In this document: positions 46,477-56,012 of the stretch, in pieces | How the letters are laid out: each line of letters begins with the position of its first letter | How positions within the stretch are numbered: position 1 is the first letter of the stretch | From: Flavipsychrobacter stenotrophus | GTDB lineage: Bacteria; Bacteroidota; Bacteroidia; Chitinophagales; Chitinophagaceae | Reading direction: 5' to 3' | Length of the DNA stretch: 64,000 nucleotides | Assembly: GCF_002954265.1 (NCBI RefSeq) | Contig: NZ_PPSL01000011.1 | Span: 1-64,000, forward strand | Notes under the pieces: model-generated | Database searches by the model: none | Told to the model about the DNA's origin: nothing | The model's input: only the letters and a program-made list of their open reading frames with translations | Position numbers and translations under genes: made by a program

Positions 46477-46701
46477 TTAGGCCTGCTTTTTAGGAGGAAG
46501 TTGAAACGCCACTGCTTCATGCTCAAAATGGCCATTATGTGATCCGTCGCAGAATGGCTTGTTCTTAGATAAGCCGCAACGGCATATAGAAACAACATCA
46601 CGACCGTCCAGACCATAAGCGTTACCGCTTCTGTCCACGATCTCGAAATCGCCTTCTATCTTCACCGAACCGTTGTTATTTATAGTAAGCTTAGTAGCCA
46701 T
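46477..46701 (-). CDS. CDGSH iron-sulfur domain protein
   Basis: A 74-residue protein with the full CDGSH motif: Cys40, Cys42, Cys51 and His55 (CRCGLSKNKPFCDGSH), which binds a [2Fe-2S] cluster with one His ligand. No other domain is present. It probably handles electrons or iron in the cytoplasm; a partner is not visible. Confidence 0.93.
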   Translation of the reverse strand: MATKLTINNNGSVKIEGDFEIVDRSGNAYGLDGRDVVSICRCGLSKNKPFCDGSHNGHFEHEAVAFQLPPKKQA

Positions 46702-46800
46702 AGTTGTATAATTGAACCGCTAAAATAGGAATAATACAGGCAGTATCGCCCCATTATTGCCAGCTATACCTGTATAAAATCAACTTTAATTTATTTACGA

Positions 46801-46808
46801 TATTTTTG
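46801..46808 (+). promoter_or_regulatory. -7 box of the radical SAM gene
   Basis: TATTTTTG matches TAnnTTTG. The TTG start of the gene lies 18 bases downstream. Confidence 0.6.
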
Positions 46809-46826
46809 CACGCTAAATAATATCAT

Positions 46827-49025
46827 TTGAGTGCCTCTGTTTTTTTAATAACACCACCGTTCACACAGCTGAATACCCCCTATCCGGCCACGGCTTACCT
46901 GAAAGGATTTTTGAATACCAAAAATATCTCTTCCTTCCAGGCCGACCTGGGCATAGAGGTAACTCTGGCGCTGTTCTCAAAAGCAGGGCTACAGCAGCTA
47001 TTTGGAGGTATTACTACAGAAGGTAAGGAGCTATCTGAAAACATACTGAGGATAATAGCGCTCCAAAACGATTACATAGAAACGGTAGACAGTGTTACTA
47101 ATTTCCTGCAAGGAAAGAATCCGACACTCGCCCACCTTATCTGCAAAAGAAATTTCCTTCCCGAAGCATCGCGTTTTGCGCAACTTGACGACCTCAACTG
47201 GGCATTTGGCAGCATGGGTACGCAAGACAAAGCCAAACACCTGGCCACTATGTACCTCGAAGATCTTTCAGATCTCATAATGGAATGTGTCGACCCGCAC
47301 TTCGGCTTCAGCCGCTATGCGGAAAGATTAGGCCGATCAGCCAACACCTTCGACGAGCTATACGGGGCACTACAAAAAGAATACACTTACATAGACAATA
47401 TACTTATCAACATACTTGCAGAACGGATGGCAACCGTACAACCGGCTTTAGTAGCCATATCAGTGCCATTTCCGGGCAATCTGTATGCGTCGTTCCGCTG
47501 CGCGCAATGGATCAGAAAAAACTACCCTGGCACTAAAATAGCCATGGGCGGCGGCTTCCCCAATACCGAGCTTCGGTCATTGTCTGATGCCAGAGTTTTT
47601 GAATTCTTTGATTTCATCACGCTCGATGATGGTGAAGCACCTGTAGAAAATCTGGTTCAACACATTGAAGGTAAAATACCTGTTGAATCATTAAAGAGAA
47701 CCTTCGTTCTTGCCGACGGCAAGGTTGTATACATCAACAACAAAGCTTGTACCGACTACAAACAAGGTCAGGTGGGCACTCCCGACTACAGCGATTTCCT
47801 CCTCGATAGTTATATATCCGCCATTGAGGTAATAAACCCCATGCACAGTCTTTGGAGCGATGGCCGGTGGAATAAACTAACCATGGCACATGGCTGCTAT
47901 TGGGGTAAATGTACGTTCTGCGATATATCACTCGATTACATAAGGGCTTATCAACCCATAACGGCATCACTGCTGTGCGATCGCATAGAAGAGATAGTAG
48001 CGCAAACCGGACAAACGGGTTTTCATTTCGTTGACGAAGCAGCGCCGCCGGCATTAATGCGGGCACTGGCTTTAGAGATCATCCGTAGAAAGATCAACAT
48101 CAGCTGGTGGACCAATGTGCGCTTTGAAAAGAGTTTTACCCGCGATCTGTGCCTCCTTCTCAAAGAATCTGGCTGCATTGCTGTTTCCGGCGGATTGGAA
48201 GTAGCATCTGACCGCTTGCTCGAATTAATTCAAAAAGGCATCACGGTAGCCCAGGTAGCCAAAGTGAACAAACACTTTACTGAAGCAGGTATCATGGTTC
48301 ACGCCTACCTCATGTACGGCTTCCCAACACAAACTGCCCAGGAAACCATCGACTCTCTGGAGATGGTCCGCCAGATGTTCCAATCCGGCATCCTGCAATC
48401 TGCCTTCTGGCACCAGTTTGCCATGACAGCTCACAGCCCTGTGGGGTTGGAACCCGAAAAGTATAAGGTAAAGAAGGTAAATGCAGAGATCGGAACGTTC
48501 GCTAATAACGATATAGTACACATAGACCCAACCGGAGCAGACCACGAAACTTTTAGCCTTGGACTGAAAAAATCGCTACTCAACTACATGCATGGCGCCT
48601 GTTTCGATTTCCCGCTGCAAAAATGGTTTGAGGAAAAAGTACCTAAAACCACCATCGCACCCGATTATATTGCCAATCTGCTTAACGAAGAAGAGTACAC
48701 AAGTGTGAAACCAACCGCCAAAGTTGTTTGGTTGGGTAAGCAGCCCACTGTAGAGTATATTACCAAATCCAAGAAGGGCAACACGTGGGAGATGGCCTCA
48801 CTTACTTTTCATAGCAAGCAATCCACTATCAACATTAAGGTGAATAAAGAGGAAGGCACATGGCTCGTCAATATTCTGGATAACCTTTCACCTGCGCATA
48901 TAAAAACCTATAGCATACAGGAAGTAAAAGAAAGTTATGAGAACGCAGGCTTCGATGATTTTGAACTATTCTGGGAAAACAAACCGGTGAACGGTCTATA
49001 CAAATTTGGCCTTCTTTCTCTGTAA
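46827..49025 (+). CDS. B12-binding-type radical SAM protein
   Basis: A 732-residue protein. The N-terminal 330 residues contain a cobalamin-binding-like Rossmann region (ISVPFPGNLYASFRCAQWIRKNYPGTKIAMGGGFPN). The radical SAM core follows with Cys357, Cys362 and Cys365 (CYWGKCTFC); the spacing is CX4CX2C, one residue longer than the classical CX3CX2C. Later motifs VSGGLEVAS and LMYGFPTQT are typical. The C-terminal part (about 580-732) has no known domain. The start is TTG at 46827: a stop codon lies three codons upstream and no ATG or GTG fits. The reaction is unknown; methylation or other carbon chemistry is possible. Confidence 0.88.
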   Translation: MSASVFLITPPFTQLNTPYPATAYLKGFLNTKNISSFQADLGIEVTLALFSKAGLQQLFGGITTEGKELSENILRIIALQNDYIETVDSVTNFLQGKNPTLAHLICKRNFLPEASRFAQLDDLNWAFGSMGTQDKAKHLATMYLEDLSDLIMECVDPHFGFSRYAERLGRSANTFDELYGALQKEYTYIDNILINILAERMATVQPALVAISVPFPGNLYASFRCAQWIRKNYPGTKIAMGGGFPNTELRSLSDARVFEFFDFITLDDGEAPVENLVQHIEGKIPVESLKRTFVLADGKVVYINNKACTDYKQGQVGTPDYSDFLLDSYISAIEVINPMHSLWSDGRWNKLTMAHGCYWGKCTFCDISLDYIRAYQPITASLLCDRIEEIVAQTGQTGFHFVDEAAPPALMRALALEIIRRKINISWWTNVRFEKSFTRDLCLLLKESGCIAVSGGLEVASDRLLELIQKGITVAQVAKVNKHFTEAGIMVHAYLMYGFPTQTAQETIDSLEMVRQMFQSGILQSAFWHQFAMTAHSPVGLEPEKYKVKKVNAEIGTFANNDIVHIDPTGADHETFSLGLKKSLLNYMHGACFDFPLQKWFEEKVPKTTIAPDYIANLLNEEEYTSVKPTAKVVWLGKQPTVEYITKSKKGNTWEMASLTFHSKQSTINIKVNKEEGTWLVNILDNLSPAHIKTYSIQEVKESYENAGFDDFELFWENKPVNGLYKFGLLSL

Positions 49026-49096
49026 CACCTACATTGCCAATAATTCACATATCAAAATAACACAAAGGATTAACAGAATTTTATTTTTTCCCGACG

Positions 49097-49104
49097 TAGA
49101 TTTG
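49097..49104 (+). promoter_or_regulatory. -7 box of the efflux locus
   Basis: TAGATTTG matches TAnnTTTG and lies 13 bases before the ATG of the His-rich protein gene (49118). It may drive that gene and, if there is read-through, the efflux genes. Confidence 0.6.
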
Positions 49105-49117
49105 TACTCTTATAACT

Positions 49118-49492
49118 ATGCATAAAACGCGCTTATATATATTGCAGGGATTGGGCATTATCATGCTCATCTTCGGCTATTTCTTAAGCGACAAGCCCGA
49201 TAACAAATCGGTAATGCATTTCAATTTACATGGAAACCATGTTTTCACCTCTGCCCCTGATAATGATAATGATGTTCAGCATATTGCTGCAACATCACTA
49301 TCAGAACACAAAGGCCATCACCACAAAGTAAGGGCGATCAAGTTCTTCTCCCTTAAGCTTACAACACCTATTCCTACCCTCTCCTACCAGTACATTCCAC
49401 TGGTTTCCGTTGATTACATAATACCACTCAACGAGAGTTACTATTTCTTGTTTTGTAAAGAGATCAATCCTCCTCCTCCCAAGGCTTGCTAA
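49118..49492 (+). CDS. His-rich single-pass membrane protein before the efflux operon
   Basis: A 124-residue protein of no recognised family. Residues 8-24 are a membrane segment (ILQGLGIIMLIFGYFLS), and the rest is predicted outside the inner membrane. It has a His cluster (SLSEHKGHHHK near residues 61-71) and further His in FNLHGNHVF and DVQH, then ends PPPPKAC. It lies 174 bases before the tolC-like gene of a metal efflux system, so a role in binding or sensing metal is plausible; this rests on context and His content only. Confidence 0.7.
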   Translation: MHKTRLYILQGLGIIMLIFGYFLSDKPDNKSVMHFNLHGNHVFTSAPDNDNDVQHIAATSLSEHKGHHHKVRAIKFFSLKLTTPIPTLSYQYIPLVSVDYIIPLNESYYFLFCKEINPPPPKAC

Positions 49493-49666
49493 AGCCCATG
49501 CTTTGCGGTAATTTCCAATTTCAGAATTGTTTAGATCATTACATCTGTATAGAGGTATTGTATTGCTACACGCTCAAATATTCCATCTTACCGCAATAGC
49601 TAGTTTCAGAATCAGGGCCATTCCGCTACCATTACCCATTTTGTAACCAATTACAATTGTTTTTGC

Positions 49667-50968
49667 ATGTCTCACAAACAGCTTGCAAAAGGCTTATATG
49701 CATTATGCTGTATTTGCCTTCTGCAATCAACCAACTTGCACGCGCAGCAAATGCCCGCTGCCGATACGCTCAGGCTTACCTTACAACAAGCAGAAAAAAC
49801 CTTTTTAGACAGCAACCTCCAATTGTTGGCGCAGCACTATAACATACAGAGCAATAAGGCGCTTGTGGCACAGGCCCGTAAATGGGATAACCCTGTGTTG
49901 AACACAGATCAGAATGTGTATGCCAATAATCGCTTCTTTGAGCATGGAAGGGATGCCGCAGGCAATCCTACCGGTGAAATATTTGTGCAGGTGCAGCAGC
50001 TGATCAGAACCGCGGGGAAACGCGGTCATCAGGTAGATCTGGCTAAAACCAATGTCAACATCGCAGAATGGCAGTTCAACACTGTGTTGCGTGACCTGCG
50101 TGCAACACTCATAAAAGACTTCTATAGCGTTGCGCAACTGCAGGCAAATGCGGGCCTGTATAACGACAATATTGAGCGCTTGTCAAAATTGGAGAAAGCA
50201 ATGAGTACTGCACTCACATCTGGCAATATCGCTAAAAAGGAATACCTGAGAGTGCAGGCATTGATCCTAAATATGAAGCAGGAAATGATTGGCAACGCAA
50301 AGGAACTGGCTAATGTTCAAAGCGAACTAAAGACCTTACTACAGGTAACCGGTAATATCTTTATCCTGCCCGTTGCTGATGAAAGCGAACCCGCCAGAAT
50401 GCCCGAACTGAGCATTTTTGCCATGCTCGATTCTGCCGCAAAGCACAATACCGACTACAACCAGCAGGTATACCAGGTGCAATACAACAGGCAAAACCTG
50501 AAACTACAAAGATCATTGGCTGTACCCGACCTGACCATAGGAACAGAGTACGACAACAACTCCAACTATACGCCTAACTATTACGGTCTTGGACTCTCTA
50601 TACCCCTGCCACTTTGGGACAGGAATAGAGGGAATATTAAATCTGCTAACTGGCAGGTAAAAGCTGAAGAGGCTACCCTGAAACAATATGATCAGAAACT
50701 TAAGAACGATGTCCTAAACGCATATCAGAAACTTCAGTTGACCGTGAGCCTTACAGCAAATAATAATGCGGCCTTCTATACAGACTATTCTGCGCTGTAC
50801 AAGAACATAGTAGAAAGCTATAACAACAGGCAAATAAGCCTGATAGAATTCCTGGAATATTTCAACGACTATCAGGATGTAAGAAAGAATCAGTTACAAC
50901 AGGTACTTAACCTCCGATTGGCCAAGCAAGAGTTGAACGATGTGGTGGGTGTAGATGTAGCTAAGTAG
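49667..50968 (+). CDS. TolC family outer-membrane efflux protein (CusC-like)
   Basis: A 433-residue outer-membrane channel component. A signal peptide covers residues 1-27. Two copies of the TolC OEP domain follow, with long coiled coils (TLRLTLQQAEKTFLDSNLQLLAQHYNI and SNYTPNYYGLGLSIPLPLWDRNRGN). It forms the outer duct of the RND pump encoded downstream. The stop is followed by a 199-base gap containing a REP-like repeat, so it is probably still co-transcribed. Confidence 0.9.
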   Translation: MSHKQLAKGLYALCCICLLQSTNLHAQQMPAADTLRLTLQQAEKTFLDSNLQLLAQHYNIQSNKALVAQARKWDNPVLNTDQNVYANNRFFEHGRDAAGNPTGEIFVQVQQLIRTAGKRGHQVDLAKTNVNIAEWQFNTVLRDLRATLIKDFYSVAQLQANAGLYNDNIERLSKLEKAMSTALTSGNIAKKEYLRVQALILNMKQEMIGNAKELANVQSELKTLLQVTGNIFILPVADESEPARMPELSIFAMLDSAAKHNTDYNQQVYQVQYNRQNLKLQRSLAVPDLTIGTEYDNNSNYTPNYYGLGLSIPLPLWDRNRGNIKSANWQVKAEEATLKQYDQKLKNDVLNAYQKLQLTVSLTANNNAAFYTDYSALYKNIVESYNNRQISLIEFLEYFNDYQDVRKNQLQQVLNLRLAKQELNDVVGVDVAK

Positions 50969-51024
50969 TAGATAGTAGATCATATTTAGACCCTACACAG
51001 CGAACTTCCGTCAGCGCTGGAAGG

Positions 51025-51110
51025 CCCTGAAAGGGCGACATAAATAGCGAGGGGTTTCAACCCCTCGTACTAAATACAAAAGAGGGATAGCCCTGAAAGG
51101 GCGACATAAC
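51025..51110 (+). repeat. REP-like element with hairpin inside the efflux operon
   Basis: GCCCTGAAAGGGCGACATAA occurs at 51025-51044 and again, identically, at 51091-51110. Between them CGAGGGGTTTCAACCCCTCG (51049-51068) is a perfect hairpin. This type of repeat is frequent in Bacteroidota genomes, from memory. It lies in the gap between the TolC-like and CusB-like genes. Confidence 0.85.
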
Positions 51111-51167
51111 TTTCTAAGTAAACCTTTAACAACAATTAAAGTAATAAAACAAGCAAAATATATAGTA

Positions 51168-52262
51168 ATGAAACAATCAATTTTGTTGTCTTTCCTGGCA
51201 GTTGTGTTGTTTACCTCGTGTGAACATAAAGAACCGGTAGTAGAACAAAGTACCAAATTTGTGCTAAGCGACTCAATGCTGCACATGATAGAGATAGACA
51301 CCGTTCAGCAGTGTGCTTTGCTCGATGAATTATCCCTAAGCGGAGAAGTAAGCTTCAACGAAAATAATGTAGTGAAGGTGTTCCCACGTACCAGTGGACA
51401 AGTCATAGATGCAAAGGTTTCTCTCGGTGATCACGTAAGCAAGGGCCAGGCATTGGCCACAATAAAGAGTGCCGACGTTGCAGGTAATTACAACGACCTG
51501 AGCAGTGCTAATGCCGACCTGGCAATAGCTAAGCGCCAGATGGATAATCAGGAGTCTTTGTTTAAAGGAGGCATCAGTAGCGAGCGGGAATATAACGAGG
51601 CAAAACAGAACTATGAGAAGTCATTGGCAGCACGCAACAAGATACAATCTGTCATAAACATCAATGGGGGTGGCAAAGCATCAGAAGGTGGCCTGTACAC
51701 CATCACTGCGCCAATTGATGGGTACATAGTTGAAAAGAAAGTAGCAGCAGGCGCATTCATACGTCCTGATATGGGAGACAACTTGTTTACTATATCCGAC
51801 CTTAAAAACATCTGGGTATATGCCAACGTTTATGAAAATGACATTTCCAGAATAAAAGAAGGAAACCTGGTTAAGGTTGTACCTATAGCCTACCCCGACA
51901 AAGTGTACGAAGGGAAGATCGACAAAGTAAGTCAGGTCCTTGATCCGCAAAGCAAAGCTATGCGTGTGCGTATAAATCTCGAAAACAAGGAGATGTTGCT
52001 GAAGCCGGAAATGTTCACCAAAGTAGTGGTCAACAACCAGGATGCCGGCACATATACTTGCTTCTCCAGCAATGCAGTTTTATCGCAGGATGGAAAGAAC
52101 TATGTAGTCACTTACAACAACAAAAACGACATACAGATTAGCGGAATAGACATCATCAAAACAGTAGGAGATAAAACCTATGTGACAAGCGGTGTAAAAC
52201 CGGGAGAAGTGCTGATCACAAAACATCAGCTATTCATTTTTAACCAATTATCAAATGAGTAA
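51168..52262 (+). CDS. RND efflux periplasmic adaptor (CusB-like) lipoprotein
   Basis: A 364-residue membrane fusion protein. It is a lipoprotein (LAVVLFTSC, lipid on Cys18). It has a barrel-sandwich region (GQVIDAKVSLGDHVSKGQALATIK), a helical hairpin (residues about 105-160) and beta-barrel (YEGKIDKVSQVLDPQSKAMRVRI). It links CusA-like pump to the TolC-like channel. Metal-binding Met clusters of E. coli CusB are not obvious here, so the metal is open. Confidence 0.9.
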   Translation: MKQSILLSFLAVVLFTSCEHKEPVVEQSTKFVLSDSMLHMIEIDTVQQCALLDELSLSGEVSFNENNVVKVFPRTSGQVIDAKVSLGDHVSKGQALATIKSADVAGNYNDLSSANADLAIAKRQMDNQESLFKGGISSEREYNEAKQNYEKSLAARNKIQSVININGGGKASEGGLYTITAPIDGYIVEKKVAAGAFIRPDMGDNLFTISDLKNIWVYANVYENDISRIKEGNLVKVVPIAYPDKVYEGKIDKVSQVLDPQSKAMRVRINLENKEMLLKPEMFTKVVVNNQDAGTYTCFSSNAVLSQDGKNYVVTYNNKNDIQISGIDIIKTVGDKTYVTSGVKPGEVLITKHQLFIFNQLSNE

Positions 52263-52300
52263 AATCCCTTCACACGGATCATTACCAAACCATATAGTTT

Positions 52301-55300
52301 ATGAATAAGTTCATAAAGGCGATTATTCACTTTTCCTTACGTCACCGTTTCCTGGTGTTTTTTCTCACAGGAGTACTGGCTGTAATAGGTTTTATCAGCT
52401 ACAAAAATACGCCGATAGAAACCTTCCCCGATGTAACCAACACACAGATCATCATCATCGCACAGTGGCCTGGCCGCAGTGCTGAAGAGGTAGAAAAGTT
52501 CGTGTCTATTCCATTGGAGACCACTTTAAATTCAGTACAGAGCAAAACAAGTTTGCGCTCTACATCTGCTTTCGGTCTGGCTTACATCCGCATCATCTTC
52601 GATGATAATGTTGATGACGCATTTGCACGTCAGCAGGTACTGAGCCGACTGTCTAATGCGGATCTACCCGATGGTGTAAAACCCGAAGTAGAACCTCCAT
52701 ATGGCCCTACTGGCGAGATCTATCGCTATACCCTGCATAGTAAAACAAAGAGCATCCGTGAACTTACTGCGATCCAGGACTGGGTGCTAGACAGGCAGTT
52801 CAAATCTGTTCCCGGAGTAGCTGATGTAAACAGCTTTGGCGGAGAAGAAAAGATCTATGAGATCAGTGTTATCCCCGGCACATTAGCTAAGTATAACCTC
52901 ACTTCTTTAGACGTTTATAATGCCGTTACCAAAAGCAACATCAACGTAGGTGGTGACGTATTGGAACGCAATGGACAGGCATATGTAGTGCGTGGCATAG
53001 GTATCCTCAACGACATAAGTGAAGTGGAGAATATCATCATCACAAAGATCAACAACGTACCTATTCTTGTCAAGAATGTTGCGGAAGTAAAAGAAGCCGG
53101 AAAACCCCGCTTGGGTTGGGTGAGTCGCGACGACGAGAACGACGTGATTGAAGGTATCATTGTAATGCGCAAGGGAGAGAACCCTGCCGAAGTGCTGGAA
53201 CGTATACAGGCCAAGGTAAAAGACCTGAACGAGAACGTCTTACCCAAGGGTGTAAAGATCAGTACTTTCTACGACCGTACTGTACTTATGGAGTTTGCCA
53301 CGCACACCGTTATTCATAACCTCATAGAGGGTATCATATTGGTAACGTTGATAGTACTCATTTTCATGGCCGACTGGCGCACTACGCTTACTGTTGCATT
53401 GATAGTACCATTGGCACTGTTATTCGCCTTCATGCTGATGCGCCTTAAGGGCATGTCTGCCAACTTACTGAGTATGGGGGCAGTCGACTTTGGTATCATC
53501 ATAGATGGTGCGGTGGTAATGGTCGAAGGGATATTCGTAGCGCTCGATCATCGGGCCAAAGAGGTAGGTATGGAAAAGTTCAACAAGCTCGCAAAGCTGG
53601 GTTTGTTCAAGACCATGGGTACCGAAATGGGTAAAGCTATCTTCTTCTCTAAAGTCATTATCCTTACCTGTCTCATACCCATCTTCGCATTCCAGAAGGT
53701 AGAGGGTAAGATGTTCTCGCCATTGGCGTTTACACTCGGCTTTGCATTGATCGGAGCCTTGATCTACACACTTACATTCGTACCCGCACTATCAAGTGTA
53801 TTGCTCAAAAAGAATGTACGCGAGAAACATAATCCCGTTGTTATCTTCTTCGAGAAATACATCATGATGGCTTTCAAATGGGTATATGCCCGTCAGAAGT
53901 TGTGCTTGATAGTAGCTGTAGCAATAATGGTAGTAAGTTTCGCATCAGTAAAGTTTCTGGGTACGGAGTTCCTGCCAGAACTCAATGAAGGTGCACTATG
54001 GGTTGAGAGTGAATTACCAATGAGTATTAGCCTGCCTGAAGCTAAACTGACCAGCGATAAGATGATGCAGGTAATCCGCAAATTCCCTGAGGTTAAACAA
54101 ACACTATCTCAGATGGGCCGCACTAACGATGGCACAGACCCTAAAGGCTTCTTCAATGTGCAGATACAGGTCGATCTAAAGCCAAAAGATCAGTGGCGCA
54201 AAGGATTAACTGAAGATCAGTTGATCGACAGTATGGACCAGCAGCTGAAGAAAATACCGGGCTGCGTCTTCAACTACTCACAACCTATTCGCGACAACGT
54301 AGAAGAAGCAGTAGCAGGTGTAAATGCTGCACTTGCAGTTAAGATATATGGACCCGACTTCAAGACACTCGATTCTATGGCAAAGGTTGTAAAAACAACT
54401 TTAAATGGTGTACAGGGTGTAGATGACTTGGGTATCCTGAAAAACCTGGGACAACCCGAATTCCGTATAGAGCTGGATCAGAAAAAAATGGCGATGTACG
54501 GTGTCAACAGCGCAGATGCGAATGCTGTAATTGAAATGGCACTGGGTGGTAAAGCTGCTACTGAACTATACGAGGGCGAGCGTAAATTCGATGTGCGTAT
54601 CAGGTATGATAAAGACTACCGAAATACAGAGGAGAAAATCTCTCAGCTCCGCGTTCCTACACAAGATAGTACTCGTATACCTATCAGCGAGATCGCCAAC
54701 ATCCGTAAGACAACAGGCCCCGCATTTATATTCAGAGAAAACAATCTCCGCTATATCGCAGTGAAATTCTCCAACCGTGGCCGCGACTTAGGAAGCACAA
54801 TTGGTGAGGCACAGAAAAAAGTTGCTGCTGCATTAAAGCTGCCCAAGGGTTATACAATGACATGGAACGGTGAGTTTGAGAACCAGGTCCGGGCCACCAA
54901 TACGCTTAACCACGTGGTACCTCTTTGCCTGCTGGCCATCTTCCTCATATTGTTCATTACCTATGGCAATGTAAAGGATGCGTTACTGACCATCATGAAC
55001 GTGCCGTTCGCATTGATCGGTGGTATACTTGCACTACACGTCACACATATCAACTTCAGTATCAGTGCAGGTATTGGCTTCATTGCCTTGTTTGGAGTAT
55101 GCATACAGAATGGGGTTATCCTCATCAGCGTATTCCGTAAAAACCTGAGCGATAAAATGACGTTACACAAAGCCATTGAACATGGAGTGCATACACGTAT
55201 ACGACCGGTGGTTATGACTGCATTAATGGCCGCTATAGGGCTGTTGCCAGCCGCCATAAGTACAGGCATTGGCTCAGAAACACAAAAGCCTTTGGCTATT

Positions 55301-55465
55301 GTAGTAATCGGTGGATTGATCACCTCTACATTACTTACCCTGTTGATACTCCCGGTTATTTATAGCCGCGTACACAACCTTATCCATAAACGTGAAAACA
55401 GGAGACTGCTCCACAAAATGGGAGCAATTGGCAAAGTCCCTGAAACCCCATCTGATTCAAACTAA
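52301..55465 (+). CDS. CusA/CzcA family heavy metal efflux RND transporter
   Basis: A 1054-residue inner-membrane pump driven by proton motive force. It has the HME-RND start (ETFPDVTNTQIIIIAQWPGRSAEEVEKFV), two halves of six membrane helices each, and the proton-relay motif VDFGIIIDGAVVMVEG in the fourth helix. The HME group exports divalent (Czc) or monovalent (Cus) metals; which one cannot be read with confidence. It is the last gene of the operon, with a strong terminator. Confidence 0.95.
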   Translation: MNKFIKAIIHFSLRHRFLVFFLTGVLAVIGFISYKNTPIETFPDVTNTQIIIIAQWPGRSAEEVEKFVSIPLETTLNSVQSKTSLRSTSAFGLAYIRIIFDDNVDDAFARQQVLSRLSNADLPDGVKPEVEPPYGPTGEIYRYTLHSKTKSIRELTAIQDWVLDRQFKSVPGVADVNSFGGEEKIYEISVIPGTLAKYNLTSLDVYNAVTKSNINVGGDVLERNGQAYVVRGIGILNDISEVENIIITKINNVPILVKNVAEVKEAGKPRLGWVSRDDENDVIEGIIVMRKGENPAEVLERIQAKVKDLNENVLPKGVKISTFYDRTVLMEFATHTVIHNLIEGIILVTLIVLIFMADWRTTLTVALIVPLALLFAFMLMRLKGMSANLLSMGAVDFGIIIDGAVVMVEGIFVALDHRAKEVGMEKFNKLAKLGLFKTMGTEMGKAIFFSKVIILTCLIPIFAFQKVEGKMFSPLAFTLGFALIGALIYTLTFVPALSSVLLKKNVREKHNPVVIFFEKYIMMAFKWVYARQKLCLIVAVAIMVVSFASVKFLGTEFLPELNEGALWVESELPMSISLPEAKLTSDKMMQVIRKFPEVKQTLSQMGRTNDGTDPKGFFNVQIQVDLKPKDQWRKGLTEDQLIDSMDQQLKKIPGCVFNYSQPIRDNVEEAVAGVNAALAVKIYGPDFKTLDSMAKVVKTTLNGVQGVDDLGILKNLGQPEFRIELDQKKMAMYGVNSADANAVIEMALGGKAATELYEGERKFDVRIRYDKDYRNTEEKISQLRVPTQDSTRIPISEIANIRKTTGPAFIFRENNLRYIAVKFSNRGRDLGSTIGEAQKKVAAALKLPKGYTMTWNGEFENQVRATNTLNHVVPLCLLAIFLILFITYGNVKDALLTIMNVPFALIGGILALHVTHINFSISAGIGFIALFGVCIQNGVILISVFRKNLSDKMTLHKAIEHGVHTRIRPVVMTALMAAIGLLPAAISTGIGSETQKPLAIVVIGGLITSTLLTLLILPVIYSRVHNLIHKRENRRLLHKMGAIGKVPETPSDSN

Positions 55466-55492
55466 TTTGGATCACTTCAAAACCACTCAAGA

Positions 55493-55527
55493 GCAAAAGC
55501 CCCGTTAATTCGGGGCTTTTGCTTTTT
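55493..55527 (+). terminator. Terminator of the metal efflux operon
   Basis: GCAAAAGCCCCG (55493-55504) pairs with CGGGGCTTTTGC (55511-55522), a perfect 12-bp stem, followed by TTTTT. It lies 28 bases after the pump gene. Confidence 0.93.
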
Positions 55528-55597
55528 GTATCGATACGCCATTTCACAATTACTATCATCACTACCTAGCTAGCCAATATCTTTATATAGCCGAAAG

Positions 55598-55743
55598 GCA
55601 ATGTCATTAAGGTAAGGCGCTAATAGGATGTCATGATGCCGAAGGTATCAGATGTCTATAGCAAAATCAGATACAAATTGAAAAACGATGCCGAAGGTAT
55701 CGGATGTCTAATTAAGCAAACCACCTTAACTTATTGACATTGC
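55598..55743. repeat. MITE-like element with paired hairpins
   Basis: The left end GCAATGTCATTAAGGT (55598-55613) is imperfectly inverted at 55723-55743 (ACCTTAAC...TGACATTGC). Inside are two copies of a small hairpin unit, GATGCCGAAGGTATC plus GATGTCTA, at 55635-55658 and 55687-55710. The same paired unit occurs at 62888-62960. No transposase gene or clear target-site duplication was seen. Confidence 0.6.
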
Positions 55744-55999
55744 ATGAAAGCCTGCCTGCCGGTTGGCAGTGGGGATATAACTATAGACGCGACCTATATC
55801 CTTAAGCCAATGTCATTGCGCCTTAGGTGCAAAAGGTTTGTAGCAAACCACCCCCTTCCCACACTGCGTGCCGTAGGTGCGCAACAATCGTAACCGTGTC
55901 TGTTTATTGATGCTTAAACAATGCAACTTTGTTAATTGGACAGGTTCTGAAAGAAAAAACTAACCATATAAGGAAAAATAATTGCTATTCAATTTGCTT

Positions 56000-56007
56000 T
56001 ATCTTTG
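56000..56007 (+). promoter_or_regulatory. -7 box before the 56013 gene
   Basis: TATCTTTG matches TAnnTTTG and ends five bases before the ATG at 56013, so the leader would be nil or very short. Confidence 0.6.
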
Positions 56008-56012
56008 AATAT

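Larger units (their letters stand above)
55528..56012. other. Repeat-rich intergenic region
   Basis: No gene is seen in these 485 bases. The region holds a short element with inverted ends (55598-55743), then degenerate repeat DNA with CCTGCCTGCCGG (55749-55760) and fragments of the GTGCCGTAGGTGCG type (55820-55890), a kind of interspersed repeat seen across Bacteroidota. A promoter box lies at the right end for the next gene. Confidence 0.6.

Noticed and set aside
46362-46616. Minus-strand 84-codon frame with a hydrophobic segment
   Set aside because: It overlaps the CDGSH gene in another frame and the end of the TMEM175 gene; no homology pattern and no promoter.
51025-51110. CRISPR array in the efflux operon
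   Set aside because: Only two copies of the 20-base repeat with a hairpin between; no spacers of regular size and no cas genes in the window.
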